Shown here piece by piece: positions 21,545-36,500 of a stretch of 64,000 bases of DNA. Positions within the stretch are counted from its first letter, which is position 1; every line of letters begins with the position of its first letter. Made by a program: the position numbers and the translations under genes. This stretch comes from Calliopum simillimum. Lineage: Eukaryota; Arthropoda; Insecta; Diptera; Lauxaniidae. Where the stretch lies: positions 117,823,124 through 117,887,123 of the forward strand of contig OX638371.1 of NCBI GenBank assembly GCA_951812925.1, read 5' to 3'. The notes under the pieces are model-generated. The model was not told where the DNA came from. It saw nothing but the letters and a program-made list of their open reading frames with translations, and ran no database searches.

Positions 21545-24500
21545 ATGACCGATAGAAATCTTGAAGCTTTGAGCAGCCTAACGCATGGCGGCTCCCATTA
21601 CTACGAACCGCATTTAACAACTTCAGCCTCCAAAATGACGACGAAGACAGCACCTACAGCAACACTAATACAAGCAACAATGGAATATCAGCAAGAGCAA
21701 CAGCAAGCTTTACAACAAAGACTGCTATATCAGCAACAAAAACAAGCACAGCAGCAGCAGGAACAACGTTATTATGCGTCCAGTTATCAACTGCATCGAA
21801 GTTACGCGCAAAACTATGCTAATCAGCAGAGTCAGCATTCGAGCTACTTAGGGCATCAACATGCTGCTTCTCATTATATAGGACACGCTGGCTATCCGCA
21901 TTATGACGCCACCACTTACTCACCTTACCATGATCGTTTATTTGGCGGCGGTAGCGCAAGCTATAACCGTTTGAGGTAATTCATTTTTGTTTTCTTTTTT
22001 CTTCAAATCCCAATTCATGCGAGGATACTATATCAAAAAACCTACTATTTCTCGATATTACTCAAAAAGTAAAACTCCGTTGCACGCCCCTCTACCTCAT
22101 CACTCCTGAAAATTGGTTTTTCTCTAAGAATTATCACTGATTTTTATTATTTTAACACCATTTGAGGTAAACGATTCCTAGTATTTGATATTTAACTGAA
22201 AATTTTCAACATCTTTAGATACTCTCCATATCATCATCAACTCCAGCAGCAACACCAACACCATCATCATCAGTCGTTGCATGGCTTGTACACTGCTGCC
22301 GGTCAGCAATTGATTCCATCAAGTGTGCTGCATTATCCACCAAAAAACAATAGCTCATATCAGATAGCGCAACAACAATCACAACAACAACGACGAGAAG
22401 AGCAAATGCTGCTGCAACATCAATTTCAGCAACATTTAGTTCCAAATAAATTTGAACTGGAGCAACAGCAACAGAGAATGTATGAACAGCAGCAGTTGGA
22501 AAAACGCACTTATTTGCATAATTTAAATGATCCTTATCAGTTAAGCCAAAATCATTATCAGCAAGCGCAAATGTCGATATTATCAACACAGCAATTGCAA
22601 CTCCAACAACAAGAGCAACAAAATCGTTGCCTTACTCCATGCGCCAATGAAATACTCCCTCGAAACTCGCCAAATAAAAGCCGCAACAGAAATGGTGAAT
22701 GCCATGAACTTCACCAGCAGCAACATAGACAACCAGAAACTTCTTCAACCGTTAGTATAACAACATCTCCTCCTTTAATCAGTGCTACAGGTACCGATAG
22801 CGGTATCAGCAGCAGTGGTGCACGTAACGATAGCACACAAAGTACTCCCGTATACAGTAGTGAGTACCCCCCGCTATCAGTAGGTTCCTCATCAGGAGTT
22901 TCGTATCACTTTGCTGATGGCAAGGAAATGGAGGATCCTATCAATGTTAACAAAGAAGATACAACAGTCCAGAAGGATGAAAAACTTACTACGATTGAAA
23001 TGCCTGATAGAGTTAACCAGGAGCTTGTTGGAAATTGTCAAAAGAAAGAAATGCACTGCATAATAAAACCAATCATAGGAGATTTGAATAATGGGGTGAT
23101 ATATGATGCCGAGAGTGGTAAGTGATTTTTTAGTTGGGATAGTTTAGATTCCATGCTATGCGAATGTTTGCTGGTTAGCTAACATAACACTTAGATTGCA
23201 TAAGTTGTTTTGCATTAACCCGATTAAGGTTTTCATAAAGTTTACCCAAAGTGATGTACACATTCTTATCTTGGAAATTAAGAGGTTGATCCAACATGAG
23301 AATCAACTCTTTCGATGTATTTCGATATATTTTGTTCAGGACAAACTCTAATTCGAAATTCCTTTGGATTCGCCCTGGTCTTGAAAAAAGTTTATAACTC
23401 AAGAACCATTTAACCGATTGGCGTGCATTTTTTTCCAGACATGGATATTATATACGACAAGCACAAACACAAATCCAGACACAAAATTCTTCTTATCTTT
23501 AAACCTGTTCGATGCAGATAGATATGATTTGCTACATATGTAAGGGTATCGGGACAAATAAAAACCGCCGGAAAAACCGGCAGCACCATATCTTCATATC
23601 TCTGAAACTGAAATTTGAAATTGACAGAGATGAATGAGATTAGGAACATGCATTTGTAAAGAGCAAAAAGCTGCAAGTGAAAACTTTAACAAATTAGCCA
23701 TGACTATATTAATATTTTCTCAGTTTATATACGAGTAAATAGTACTTTTACTTTTTCGAATTACTTGTGTCCCATCTTACGAGCGTCATGGACTTGGCTT
23801 TCAGATATTCGTTAGTACGCAAAAACACACATGCATGAGCCTACAGATTAAGACATATCAGCAAATTATATACAGATGCAGATACATAAGTATGTACCTA
23901 TGTATGTGTAATCGTATATATGTAATGTCATCTAGTCGACATGTAAATTAATGAACTTTTAGCGTTAGTTGTGAACTCAGAATACATAATACGAATATAT
24001 TGCCAAATAGACTAATATGTACATGCAAGTGTACATATGTATGTATGTATTTATTCATATGTACAAAGTTTTCTAGGTAAACGAATACGAGTACATACAT
24101 AACTTTCAGTTTTGAAATCAATAAATGAAAAAATGCGAGAAGGAATAAAGGAAATTCAAAATTATAAAACATATCGATCCGAAAAAATTTTTACTTTCTA
24201 TATACATACATAAGTACATATACGAGTACTTATACCAATTAAAGTGCACAAAGTGCAATACACTTGCAAAAAGGCGCAATTGACAACGTCACTAACACCT
24301 TTACATTATACACAAACACGCATGTACCATTTGCATTTTTTTACTCATTACCGTAAGGAATTACAATGAACTGCGTTAATGTCTATGTATTCCTCAAGCT
24401 ACTCGTTTACGTATATATGTAAGTGCATATCGTATGCGTGTATGCCAAAATAACATACTCCAAACTACTGGTAGAACATCTCATTATATGCCCTTTCCTG

Positions 24501-27500
24501 GATAGAAGATATTCAATGTAGCATTAAGCTTTGATGACGAACACTTAATCAATATTTTTAACATTGTCGTTGTGTGCAAAATAGAAAAATATTCACTGAA
24601 TCGTGGAATTTTTCAAACATCACCAAAAACTTTAAGTACAGTGGAAAAACTTGCAAATAACTGAAATAAATTATTAGAACGAGACCAAGACCGAGACAGC
24701 TAAGAAAGTAATATATCCAATAGACCGTGGTTAACATATTTAGTATCACGCAAGAAGCATATGAAAATAAAACAATCTCCACTTTTTGAATTCTTACAAA
24801 AGTTGTACGTATAAAATTATAATACTTTTACTTATCGTCTACACGGAGAAAAATACGCATCATAATTTTTACTCCACTCGGCTAGTCGAAAAATTACAGT
24901 AATCAACACTAAATTTCAGATATAATTTACCTTACGTAAGAACTATTTGATGGGTCCTTAACGTCATATTTACAAATAAAATGTAGTTAAAAAATAAAGG
25001 AATATTTACTACAAATTTCCTACATTTGGCTTTATGTAAAGTAATTTATACTTTCAGGAAAAAAATGTATGACCATTTTGAATTTATAATTCTATTCAAA
25101 ATAACTTTATTTTTTTCACGCACAAAAATGAGTGTCACAATTGTCACCTTACTCGAATAAGGGCCGTTTGCACAATGTCCAGAGACTTTAACTGTAAGTT
25201 TGAATAAAATTGTTATCTCAATGCTCGATTTTGTGTTATTAGTTTTAAGTTTAAAATGTTTTCTTCATTAATTTTAAGTAACTTTTTATAAGCTCCGGGA
25301 GCAAGAGCTTAATTTTAAATCTCAATTCCTGCAATCAATTTGCATTTTGCTAATATATTTAATTTTTGCATCGTAGCATGTTTCATATAATTTTATCGAG
25401 GGCCATACTTTTTACAGCCCTGAATATATCATTTATTGTTATTGTTCCATATTTGTATATATGAGTTAAATGTTTAAGTACCTTTTGTCTCAATAAATCA
25501 TTTGAACTTTGAACTTTGAACTTGTTTTCTCAATGTGAAGTTATTTATTAACTGACGGAATATAAACTCTTACGTTCAGTTAGCTTTAACTGGCACAATT
25601 TTTTCAGTTAAAATTTAACTGGCAGATTGAAATAAATTCAAATATTTTTCGAAATTAATAGGAAAAAATTTGAAATGTTTACATTTTTTGAAAAAATTTT
25701 AAGGGGAAATTTGTTATTTATTCACAATTTATACATAACCATAAGTTAAAAAATTAAATTTATTGAAATCCAAATCATTTAACGGAAAGTTTATACCCAC
25801 AGCTTCCGTTAGTAAACTTTAGTATAAAAATATCTTAACTGTACATTGTGAAACCGGCCCTAAGGCAAATATCATAAAATTATAAAATCATTTTGACTTT
25901 TATAATTTTAGTACAATAACAATTTCTATTTTTGGACAGACATTTTCTTTACTCCCCGACTCGACGAGCAATAAATCATGAAATACTTCAGGTCATAACA
26001 GCAAAATATCTAGTGGAGACACCAAAATGTTATGAAATGAAAATTTCATAACATCAAATCACATCAATTTTGACATAAAAAAAAATTATGATTTAAATTA
26101 TAACATAAATAATTGCAAATTTTTTTGCCTCTACATCACATGTGTAAGCAGCGCAGAAGATATGAACCTGACTATCATACGGAAGGGCCAGGGTTCGTAC
26201 CCCAGCGCCGGTCAGTTAATTTTTTTTTTTTTGTTTTTTTTTCTGTTGTTTTTTCATAAAAATAACTAGGAAGTGTGTGAAGTTGTCACTATTTTGATTT
26301 GAAATTTTGGTAAAATTTATGAGAATAAAATAGCAAGTAGGGTAAGGGAAGGAAATATGGACTACGTGGGTAATATGGACCACACGGTTATTTCCCACTG
26401 CATACATAGGATTTACCGTTATTCATGTTCAATCTTAAAGCTAATACCTAAAGCTTATATTAGGTCGATTTTAGCGTTCGGTGAAGTCGCATGTTTCCGT
26501 AAAGTTGATTTTTCTAAAAAAAAGATCAGTGATAATTTTTTTTTTGGGGAGTTTATTTCATTATTTCACTTTAAAGACATCGCGTTTTTAAATAAATGGT
26601 TGATTATATAAAGTCAGTGAATACCATTTATAATTTATTAGCACAAATAAGTTCATTAACAAAAAAGTTTTTGATAAAAAACCATGTATTTCACCAACAC
26701 GTGCTGTGGGTAATATGGACCACCAGAGAAAAAAGCCTCAAAAACAAATGTATTTATCATCTTTTTCAGATGGGGAATCTAGTTGCAGTTTTCATGACGA
26801 GTCTGATGGTCATTATTTGTAATTCGTTACCTACAAACGAAAAAAAATTATAAAAAATGCATATAATGTAATACCCTTTACTCAGAAGATCGACATGGCG
26901 AATTTTGGGTTGAATGTGTAATCTGACGTTCTTGGAGTCATGAAAAATGTGCCGAATATGGAAGTGATATTTTTATATGCAACTTCTGTATTAAATGGAC
27001 TATATGGTCCATATTACACTACACTTTTTTTTATCTTCATTTTGAGTATTTTTAGTTTTTTAATTTTTTTTCTTTATCCTGATGAGATATTTATCTAAAG
27101 GTGAACCAGAATAAAGGTAAATTGTTTCCTTTACTGAATGACATAAAATTGATTGCTTTGTTTTATGTATTTTGGGTTTTATTTAAAAAAGAAAGATGGG
27201 TGGTCCATATTTCCCTCCCTTACCCTACTATTTTTTTTCTCCGTGTAGGAACTGAAAGCTCACCCTCACCTCTGCTGAAGTTTATTTCTTCACCGAGCAA
27301 GGAACTTTTTTTTCAGTAAAGGTTGAACTTTGGGTTATTTACATTATTTATGGTTTTGGTTCTTATTAAGAACTTCACGTAGCTTCACCTTAAATAAGGT
27401 TAGTTATCTATTTTTTTGAATGCCAGGAAGCTAGCGACATATTTCAATTAAACAAACATAGTAAAAGATCAATATTTATATGTAATAATCAGGTCCGAAT

Positions 27501-30500
27501 ATGAATTCCAAATATGGTATACTTCTTTTACTCGCACCTTTTACAATGAACTGAAGTATTTGTTCCCTAAAATTCAAAAATCAAACTGTCCATTACATTT
27601 TGACACTGAAGAGCACTGTACTATTTAATCGATTCTAACAAATACTTCAGGTTAGTAAAAAACGTGCATGTAGAAAAACTTCAGTAAAATTTATGATATG
27701 GTAACACTTGCAAGTTGCAACGCATTGGTAACCCTTGAATGAAGTAGCTTCATACCTGTACGCGAGAGAGCGTAAACAAAAAAGAGACAGGAGAAGAGAG
27801 CAACAATTTACTTTTGTCAGTGAAGTAGCATTTTGTGTAGTACAAATCAAACAAGACTGGTCTATGCGGTATTTGTTTCTAATTCTTTCATATCCAAGTA
27901 CTGTCAAGACATTTGAATGCGACACTGAACTAAACTATTTGACAAATGAAAAACGGCTGCCGTAAAATTATAAAAAGACGCAACTCGTTTTTCATAGTTT
28001 TGAGAAAATCGAAATTTTAATTTTATTCAGAAAAGGCAGCAACTTCTCTTTCTTATAAAATATATTTCATTTTTCATCTTTTTGTATGGAGTTGCTGCCT
28101 TTTATGATTTTAATTCTGAAAAATATGAAAACAGGGTGTAATGCCCAAAATACATGCGCATTTTTCACGCGCGTGAACGCATTTTTTTTGTATGAAATTC
28201 GTAGAACAATTTGGGAAATTGAAACACGCATGCCTTGCGTATCACGCAAGTAGCTATGAAATTGATTTTTACGCAATGCATGAAATTTCCCAATTTTGAA
28301 ATTGGGGAATTTCACTTTGACAATCATTTGTTTTGAAAAATATAAAGGCACAGTGGAAGCAACATAATTGACAGTCAAAAGAATTTTTTAAAAATAACAA
28401 ATTTACGTTTAATAAAAGGCATTGAAGTTATAAAAACGCATTTCTAAAAAAACAATAATTAAAGGATTTCGCCCAGAAGCGGAAAATGTGTGGTAATGTA
28501 CCAATTCATTATTTATAGTGCACAACTTATAAATTTTTTTCAGCCCATAGTCGAAAATCGGAATCAAATGTCAACATAATAGCTGCGCATGTATTTTACC
28601 TGCAGAATCACGCACGTAAACGCATGCATGAAAAATGCTCATGTATTTCGAGCATTATGTTTACATTTCTTTATTTGCAATTTGCAAGAGAAGCGGAAAA
28701 CGTAAAAAATTGGCGATTGGACTAAAATATAGATAAAAAATTGCTTAATCCGATGGGGAAATAAAGTTAAAAAGGCCGTAACTTAAGTTGCGGCCTTATA
28801 TATTTTTACGGCAGAACGTACAACAAGACATAACGTATGTTGAAACGTAATGTCTTTAAACTTCAACAAAACGTCTTGTGCATAGCCCTAATCTCAAACC
28901 CTGATTACTTTAACTACACAGTGCTACGAAATCTCAAAAATTTCACACACTTTTAAAGAGACCCAGTGGATATTGTAGGTCTAGTCGAGTACTTAGTCTG
29001 TTGCTCAGTTATTTCTTAACCGATTCTGAATTTTTTCACTGATTTGGAAAGGAAAATAGTTATTCTAAAAATATATACAATAGCTTTAGTCCAATGAAAA
29101 TATGTGGAGATATTTTAGAGGAAAGTTAGAATTTAGAAAAAAATTTTCGTTTTTTACAGTTCCACGTCTTTTTTCAGCAACACTTTGAAATGTAAGGCAT
29201 ATATATTTTAGTTTACTCATAAAGAGCATACAGTTTTAACTGATATTTATTAAAATTTGTTGAAAATTGAAGATGCTACGATTTTTTATAAAATCTCACT
29301 TTATTCGAAATCACAGTTTTTTACTAATAAAAAATTCTTTCCCAATCTTTCCCGTTTCAAAGGACTGACTAATGAAGACAAGTTTTAGTGATCTTTAGTA
29401 AAATTTTGTCCTGTTTTTATGGGTCTTTTTGACACCTATTTCTAAAAACTTTGTTTTAATGGGTTAAAAGGTTCGACGAAAATTTCACTAGAAGTCACAA
29501 CAAATCTTTTTTTGTTTAAATCAGAGTTCGTATTATCTTTAAAATAAAAAAGATCCGGCAAGCATTTTTTATTATTTAAAAATTATAACTGAAAATTAGC
29601 CGGCTAGAGCTCAGCATTTTCAATAAGTTCCAATCAAAAAGCCGATTAAAACAATACATAAAAATTATAATTTCAAATAAACTGAGATGTATAAAAACAT
29701 CGTTAAATCTACAATTTTCAACCAAATTTGATAAATAAACTAAAATTTGTATGCCTAACCTTTCAAAGTATTGCTTAAAAAAGATGTAAAAATGCAAAAT
29801 ACGGAAATTTATTTTCCAAATTCTAATCTTCCTCTAAAAGTTTCCCATATATTTCCATTGAACTTAAACTTTAATATATATATGTAAATAAATTCTCTTT
29901 TCCAAATCGGTGCAAAAATGCAAAATCGGTTAAGAAATATTTTTTAAGCGCATAAAGTCACCCAAAAACAGTTTTTTAAGGGTAACTTAAGATTTTGAGG
30001 ACGTATTACAATTTTTAAGTATAGGCATGATAAGTACTCGGCCAGACCTACAATATTTGCTAAGTCTCATGCAAAGTGTAAAATCACTGTAGTACTGTGC
30101 TATTGATGAAGTATTTTAGAAAAAGTAGTGGAGTTAATTTGTATAGTTATGTTGTTAAAAATAATACTAAAACATTTAAAAGGATATTATTGTAGGTACG
30201 AAATACGTTACTACAATGGCCCACTGTAAGCACTTAGTGCTTGTATATTTATATGAAAAATAAAAAAAACTCACCATGTGACATTAAAACAACATTCCAA
30301 GTTAAACTTTCCTTACTCCCTAACATTCGCATATCTTTGCTGGCGCTTTTGAAAGAATTCAGAAAAACGAGAGAAAGGACAAATAGATAAAAACTCCCAG
30401 AGAAAGCTACTTTGCGAATATTTTTCTCTCGGCATGTACTTGTGATTGTACATAAAACTCCCATATTGCTCTCTATTCGGTAAAGTTTTACAAAACGTGA

Positions 30501-33500
30501 GTTGAGCGCCTTAATTATATCAAACAAAATCAACAAGTTGCACATCTTGTTTTGGAAAAAATAAATGCTCTGTAAACAATGAATAGCAAAAGTTAAATAC
30601 ATACTCGTATGTACATATGGCTTACGAGCAAAATGACGACAGTCACCCTGAATAATAGTTCTATGAAATATAAAATTACTGTATTTTTTAACCGTTTGTG
30701 CTCTTTCATCTTGTTTTTATTCATTGAGTCTTCATTTATGAGTGCCAATTAGTTAAGAAACCAATAAGAGGATTTCTTTAACACGCAAACTCGTAAAAAT
30801 TGTGAAATTCAAGAATATATGAACATCAGCTGTTGTATAATTTGAAAAATACAAAGTTAACTTATTTCGCTTCCCACTGGCTTTCAACCAGCACTTATCT
30901 CTAAAGATGAGCTTTAATTAAATAAAAATTTTCATAAAAACCACTGAAACTGTATCTATAAATTAGAAGGATTTCACACTGAATTAACTCCGACTTCGTT
31001 TAATTCAGTAGCATGGACGTGGGGTAGGGGGGGCAGCTGCCCCCCCCCCCCCTAGCTCTAGCTTTAGAGTTACAAACATATCATATTCATTCATTTTTAC
31101 AGTAGTTTTTACAACTTTTTATATTAAAGCCAAATAAAACACGATTTTTTGGACAATAGTTTATACAAATACACTTTTTTTATCTTTGCTATGCTATTTA
31201 CTTATTTAATTGCAAACAATTTGAAAGTAAAATCGGATAATATTTTAAAAAGTTATTGAGGTTTCACTGAAGTAGGACTACACTGTGGAACAAAATTTAG
31301 TCGACAAAAGTTTACTCGGATCTGACGCTGCGAAGTGAAAATATAAGTCAAAATAAAAGACCATTTGGCTCAGTTTGTTCTAGTTGGCTCTAGTTTTCGA
31401 GAAAAGGCCGTTTGAATTTTGCACCTTGAATTATGTGGTTTTTTCGATATATCTCGTAAGTAAACTGAGTTCTATTGCATTTAGTGGTGGGGTTTTGTTC
31501 GTCTAATCCATATCCAATCTTTCACTACCAAATTAGTATTTTTGGATGCACTTTTGGCAAGTTAGAGCACAAAATTCCCAAAAAAGTGATATTTTTCGCC
31601 TTTTATGACATTCGGCTTAAGAGTTATCACCCGAGTGGTAGATTTATGCCTTTTAACCTATAGCTGAGATCCATACGAACACTTTGATATAATATATGTG
31701 GCATATGGGCAAAAATTTCTCAAGTGAGCCATCTAAGAAATGAAACGTAAAAAAGGCTTTAACAAAATGATGTTTTCTAACAACTAGTAAAGATTTTGTT
31801 AAAATGTTTTTTTTTAGAGATATTAACATAGGTCGGGGAATAAAATGGTGTTTATGATTTTAAAAAAAATATTTCATTTATTATTGAAAATCCCTATTTC
31901 AAACAGGTACATAAAAGTAAAGCAACTTCTTCGCCTCCGAGAAAACTATAAAAAATAGGTAAGCACTCTCCACTTGTCAAGAAACTATATTCCAGAAAAA
32001 AAATTGGGGTAATCGATATTGGTACAAAAGTTATTAACAATATAGTGATGTCGTGCAAGTCTTTTTTCAGCATTAGAGAAAAACAACGCATCCTACGAAA
32101 AAAGGGTATATGGCATAAAATGCTTAGAATTATCTAAGGAATACGTGTGAGTTTTTTTGGAACATATCAAATTTTTTTTCGGACATTTTGAAAAATTATA
32201 AAATGTCTCAGAAAATTCTGAAAAATTTCACACATATTCCTTATTTTATGCCATATACACTATTTGCGTAAGATGCGTTGTTTTTCTCTAATGCTGAAAA
32301 AAGACTTGCACGACATCACTATATTGTTAATAACTTTTGAACCAATATCGATTACCTCAAGTTTTTTTCTATAATATAGTTTCTTGACAAGTGGAGAGTG
32401 CCCACATATTTTTTTTAGTTTTCTCAGAGGCGGAGAAGTTGCTTTAGTTTTATGTACCTATTTGAAATAATGATTTTCAATAATAAATTAAAAATTTTGG
32501 TCCTAAAAAAAAGTACCATTTTATTTCCCGACCTACGCTAAATATCTCTAAAAAAAACATTTTTTGCAAAATCTTTACTAGTTGTTATAAAACATCATTT
32601 TGCTAAAGCGTTATTTACGTTTAATTTCTTAGGTGGCTCACTTGAGAAATTTTTGCCCATATGCCACATATATTATATCAAAGTGTTTTTTAATGGATCT
32701 CAGCTATAGGTTAAAAGGCATAAATCCACCACTCGGGTGATAACTCTTGAGCCGAACGACATAAAAAGCGAAAAATATCACTTTTTTGGGAATTTCGGGC
32801 TCTAACTTGCCAAAATTGCATCCAAAAATACTAATTTGGTAGTGAAAGATTGGATATGGATTAGACGAACAAAACCTCACCACTAAATGCAATAAAACTC
32901 AGTTAATTCAAAAGATAACATACCTATGCAAATTTTTATTTAGAAAGTTATCTAAGTACCTTCAGAAGTTATAATGAACTTTTATTTTATATTTTAGTGC
33001 ACAAAAATATACACTCTTACATTGAAATTTCTCAAAGAAAAAAAAAAAAAAAGGTTAGCAAAATTTGAGTTTGGCCCCCCCCTAGATGAAATCCTGCGTA
33101 CGCCCTTGTTCAGTAGTCGTTTGGCATGTTACAATGGAGCTGCGCCCACAACAACCGCCATTTGCGCATACTTTTAGTTAGTTTTTACTTTTTTGCAGGA
33201 CATCGGCATTCCAACCCATTTTCGTTAAATCGGCATCGCAATGTTTTGTCGATTATATTGGGGTATACTTAACAAACCATCCGACATAGTCACATTCATA
33301 GAGGTTTTTACCACAGAGAACTTAGGTATTCTAATAATTTTGGCTACTTTTGAATAACTGAACTTTCTTTCAACAAGCAACGCAGCCACATGCGACTTTT
33401 GAGCAGCGGTAATATCTTTATTTTTACCCATAAGTTCGGTTTTTCCAAACTATCGGTTCATGTTGGTAAAATGGTTGTTTTGGTTACTTAAAAGAATAAT

Positions 33501-36500
33501 TTAGAAGAAATTAATAAGACATTATTATTCTTCTTTTGTCATCAAGATGTTAAGAACCAAAACATAAACTTAAATCGAAAAATTTTTTTTTCACTTTTTA
33601 AACACTTAAATTATTTTAGAAACGTACCGATTTGAAAGCTATCAGATCCCCGCAAATGTTGTGGAGTTGCCAGATATTAGTTGTATAACAACGGAAATAC
33701 CCAAAGCACATGTTAAAAAAAAAAAAAAAAAATAAAAAACACCGCAGTATTGATTTTATTTGAGATAAAATAGAAATTTTCTAATAACTTTCAATCGGTC
33801 ATAATTCAATGACCACATACTGTAGGGGAGATGTGTGTACCTTGGTCCGCTTTTCAGTTTTTTCAGTGTGCTGGATTTTCCAAAAAAGTTTCTTTAGTTT
33901 TTTGATTAAGTTATATTTCTACAATTCTTGCAGCATCAAACGACGTGACAATGATATTTCTATGTCTTATCATTGGGTAGAAATATTACTCATTCCGTTG
34001 CAATCTCAAACAGTCCAAGGTACACCATGCAAGTGTACCTTGGACTATCAAAAATAAAAGAGAATACATTGTATTTAGGTAATAAATTATGAAAGAACCA
34101 TTTATTATGTCATCAAAAGTAACATTTTTTTCAATAAAAAAAAAAAATTATCATAAACAAAAATTATAACACAAAAAAGTGCATTTAGTAAAAAACAATT
34201 AATTAAACAAAAATGGTTGCAAATAAATACATTAATCGCGTAAATCATAATAATAATATTATATTGAGAGGCGATTATGGTTTCCTGGTTGCCCGTCGAA
34301 AAAGGCTCGCTGGTCAATAAGCTAGGTCCAAGGTACACACAGACAGCATGTTTTAAAAACTGTCAACACCCATAACACATGTTAATGAAAATACATCTAA
34401 AACACACTAAAAGCTTAAAACAATAATTAAACTTCCTTCCTGATGTTGTAAAACTGAAATATTTCAAGTAAGTTGCTCACAAAACGTTTCGTAGTTTACT
34501 CCAAAAACAAATTTTTACACACAAAAAACACCTTTTCCGTCGCTTTTTATACACGCGTACAGCTTGACGGTCTGTAGTCTATTTATATGAGTCACCGGTA
34601 TGAGTGGAAAATTTCATAGAAGAACATTATCGTACACGTGCAACTGTTGAGTGGCAACCGGCACTCGGACCAAGGTACACACATCTCCCCTACAATTTCT
34701 TCAAAACATTACTTTAACAAAAATTCCCTGGGAGCAATAGTACAATCATTTGGGAGACTAAAATGGTGTTACCTGGAAAGTTTTGCGGGATTTTTGCAAA
34801 CGACTTATTTTATAGATTTCGATGTGCTCTTTCAGAATTTCAACTTTGCTACCTCGAATGGTGTTCGCTCGCGCCGCCATATTGGAAAAATGGCGTCCAA
34901 AATCAGTTTTTTACAAATATCTTTTTAACGGTTGCATTTAGAAAGAAATATTGTGGAGCAATATTTTAGCTTATAAAATTTTCTATAAAAATGACGCATC
35001 AATTGTTTTCGTACGACTTATAACTCAGGAGATATCCTAATTCAAAATTTTAAAAAAATTAGTAAATTGTGCATGCCGCTTATGAGTGGGCACAGTGATG
35101 TGTTGAGCTTAAAATGACGATAACTCATGAGCAGTGAGTCACACGTTTAAAGTAAAAATATCTGTTTATAAGGAATTACTTGCACTACAATTTACATATG
35201 ATTTTTTTTTCAGATGACCTATAATTTGGGAGATATTTTTTAAACAAACCTAAAATTCAGAAACAAACCGTTTTTTCAAAATAGCCCCAAAACGTCCTAG
35301 AAAAAAAAATTTTCATGCATTTTGTAGAACGTTCAATTCCCTATAAGGATCTCTCCGAAGTGTTTTTTAGCCAGACTTACCCTTCATGAGATATCGTGAC
35401 TTGAAAATCATTCAAAACTGAACATAGTACTGCGCATAGTACAATGTTCAATTTTGAATGATTTTCAAGACGCGATATCTAATGAACGGTAAGTCGGACG
35501 AAAAATCAGTTCGGAGAAATCCTTATAGGAAATTGAACGTTCTACAAAACGCATGAACAATTTTTTTTCTAGGACGAACCGTTTTGGAGCTATTTTGAAA
35601 AAACGGTTTTTTTCGAAATTTCAGGTTTGTTATAAAAATATCTCGTAAACTATAGGTCATATGAAAAAAAAATCATATGTGGATTGTAGTGAAAGTAATT
35701 CCTTATAAACAGATATTTTTACTTTAAACGTGTGACTTACCGTTCATGAGTTATCATAATTTTAAGCTCAACACATCACTGTGCCTATTCATAAGCGGCA
35801 TGCACAATTTACTAAATTTTTTCAAATTTTGAATTAGGACATCTCCTGAGTAATAAGTTTTACGAAAAAAATTGATGGGTCATTTTTATAGAAAATTTTA
35901 TAAGCTAAAATATTGCTCTACAATATTTCTTTCTAAATGTAACCGTTAAAGAGATATTTGTAAAAAACTGATTTTGGGCGCCATTTTTCCAATATGGCGG
36001 CGCGAGCGAACACGATTCGAGGTAGCAAAGTTGAAATTCTGAAAGAGCACATCGAAATCTATAAAAAAACTCGTTTGCAAAAATCCCACAAAACTTTCCA
36101 GGTAAAACTACCAAATGACTGTACTACAATTTTTCATAGAAATATTAAGTACCATACAAATGAAAAATTTCAAAATATTTTTGAAAAATCTATCAATAAG
36201 CCAAGGAACATAGGGGTGCTTCTACTCACTAAGAAATTTTCTACGGCTCACCTTATTTTACAAATTTTTTGTAACAATATTTCACAATGTTTGGGCATGA
36301 ACAATATCGTGGGTTCCTGGGATTGTGGTATTCCTCACCGAAATTAAAGTCCGACTCCAATCCATTTGAGTCCTTTTCAATCCAAGTATGCACTTAGAAA
36401 AAAGCGCGATCAATGTCAATCCAGTCTAATCCATTTAAGTCCAACTGCAATTATTTAAGTTTATGTAAACCTTTTTTGTTACTGCACCTTATAAACATCA

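Noticed and set aside
22215..22589. 124-codon minus-strand frame
   Set aside because: Antisense of the Gln/His-rich exon. CAG/CAA repeats leave the other strand open; no motif.
31475..32892. Mirror-image MHLVV ORFs
   Set aside because: Same artefact of the 31.5-32.9 kb foldback.
34763..36114. Mirror-image ORFs reading GKFCGIFAN
   Set aside because: They are the two arms of one foldback; the duplicated frame reflects the palindrome, not a protein family.
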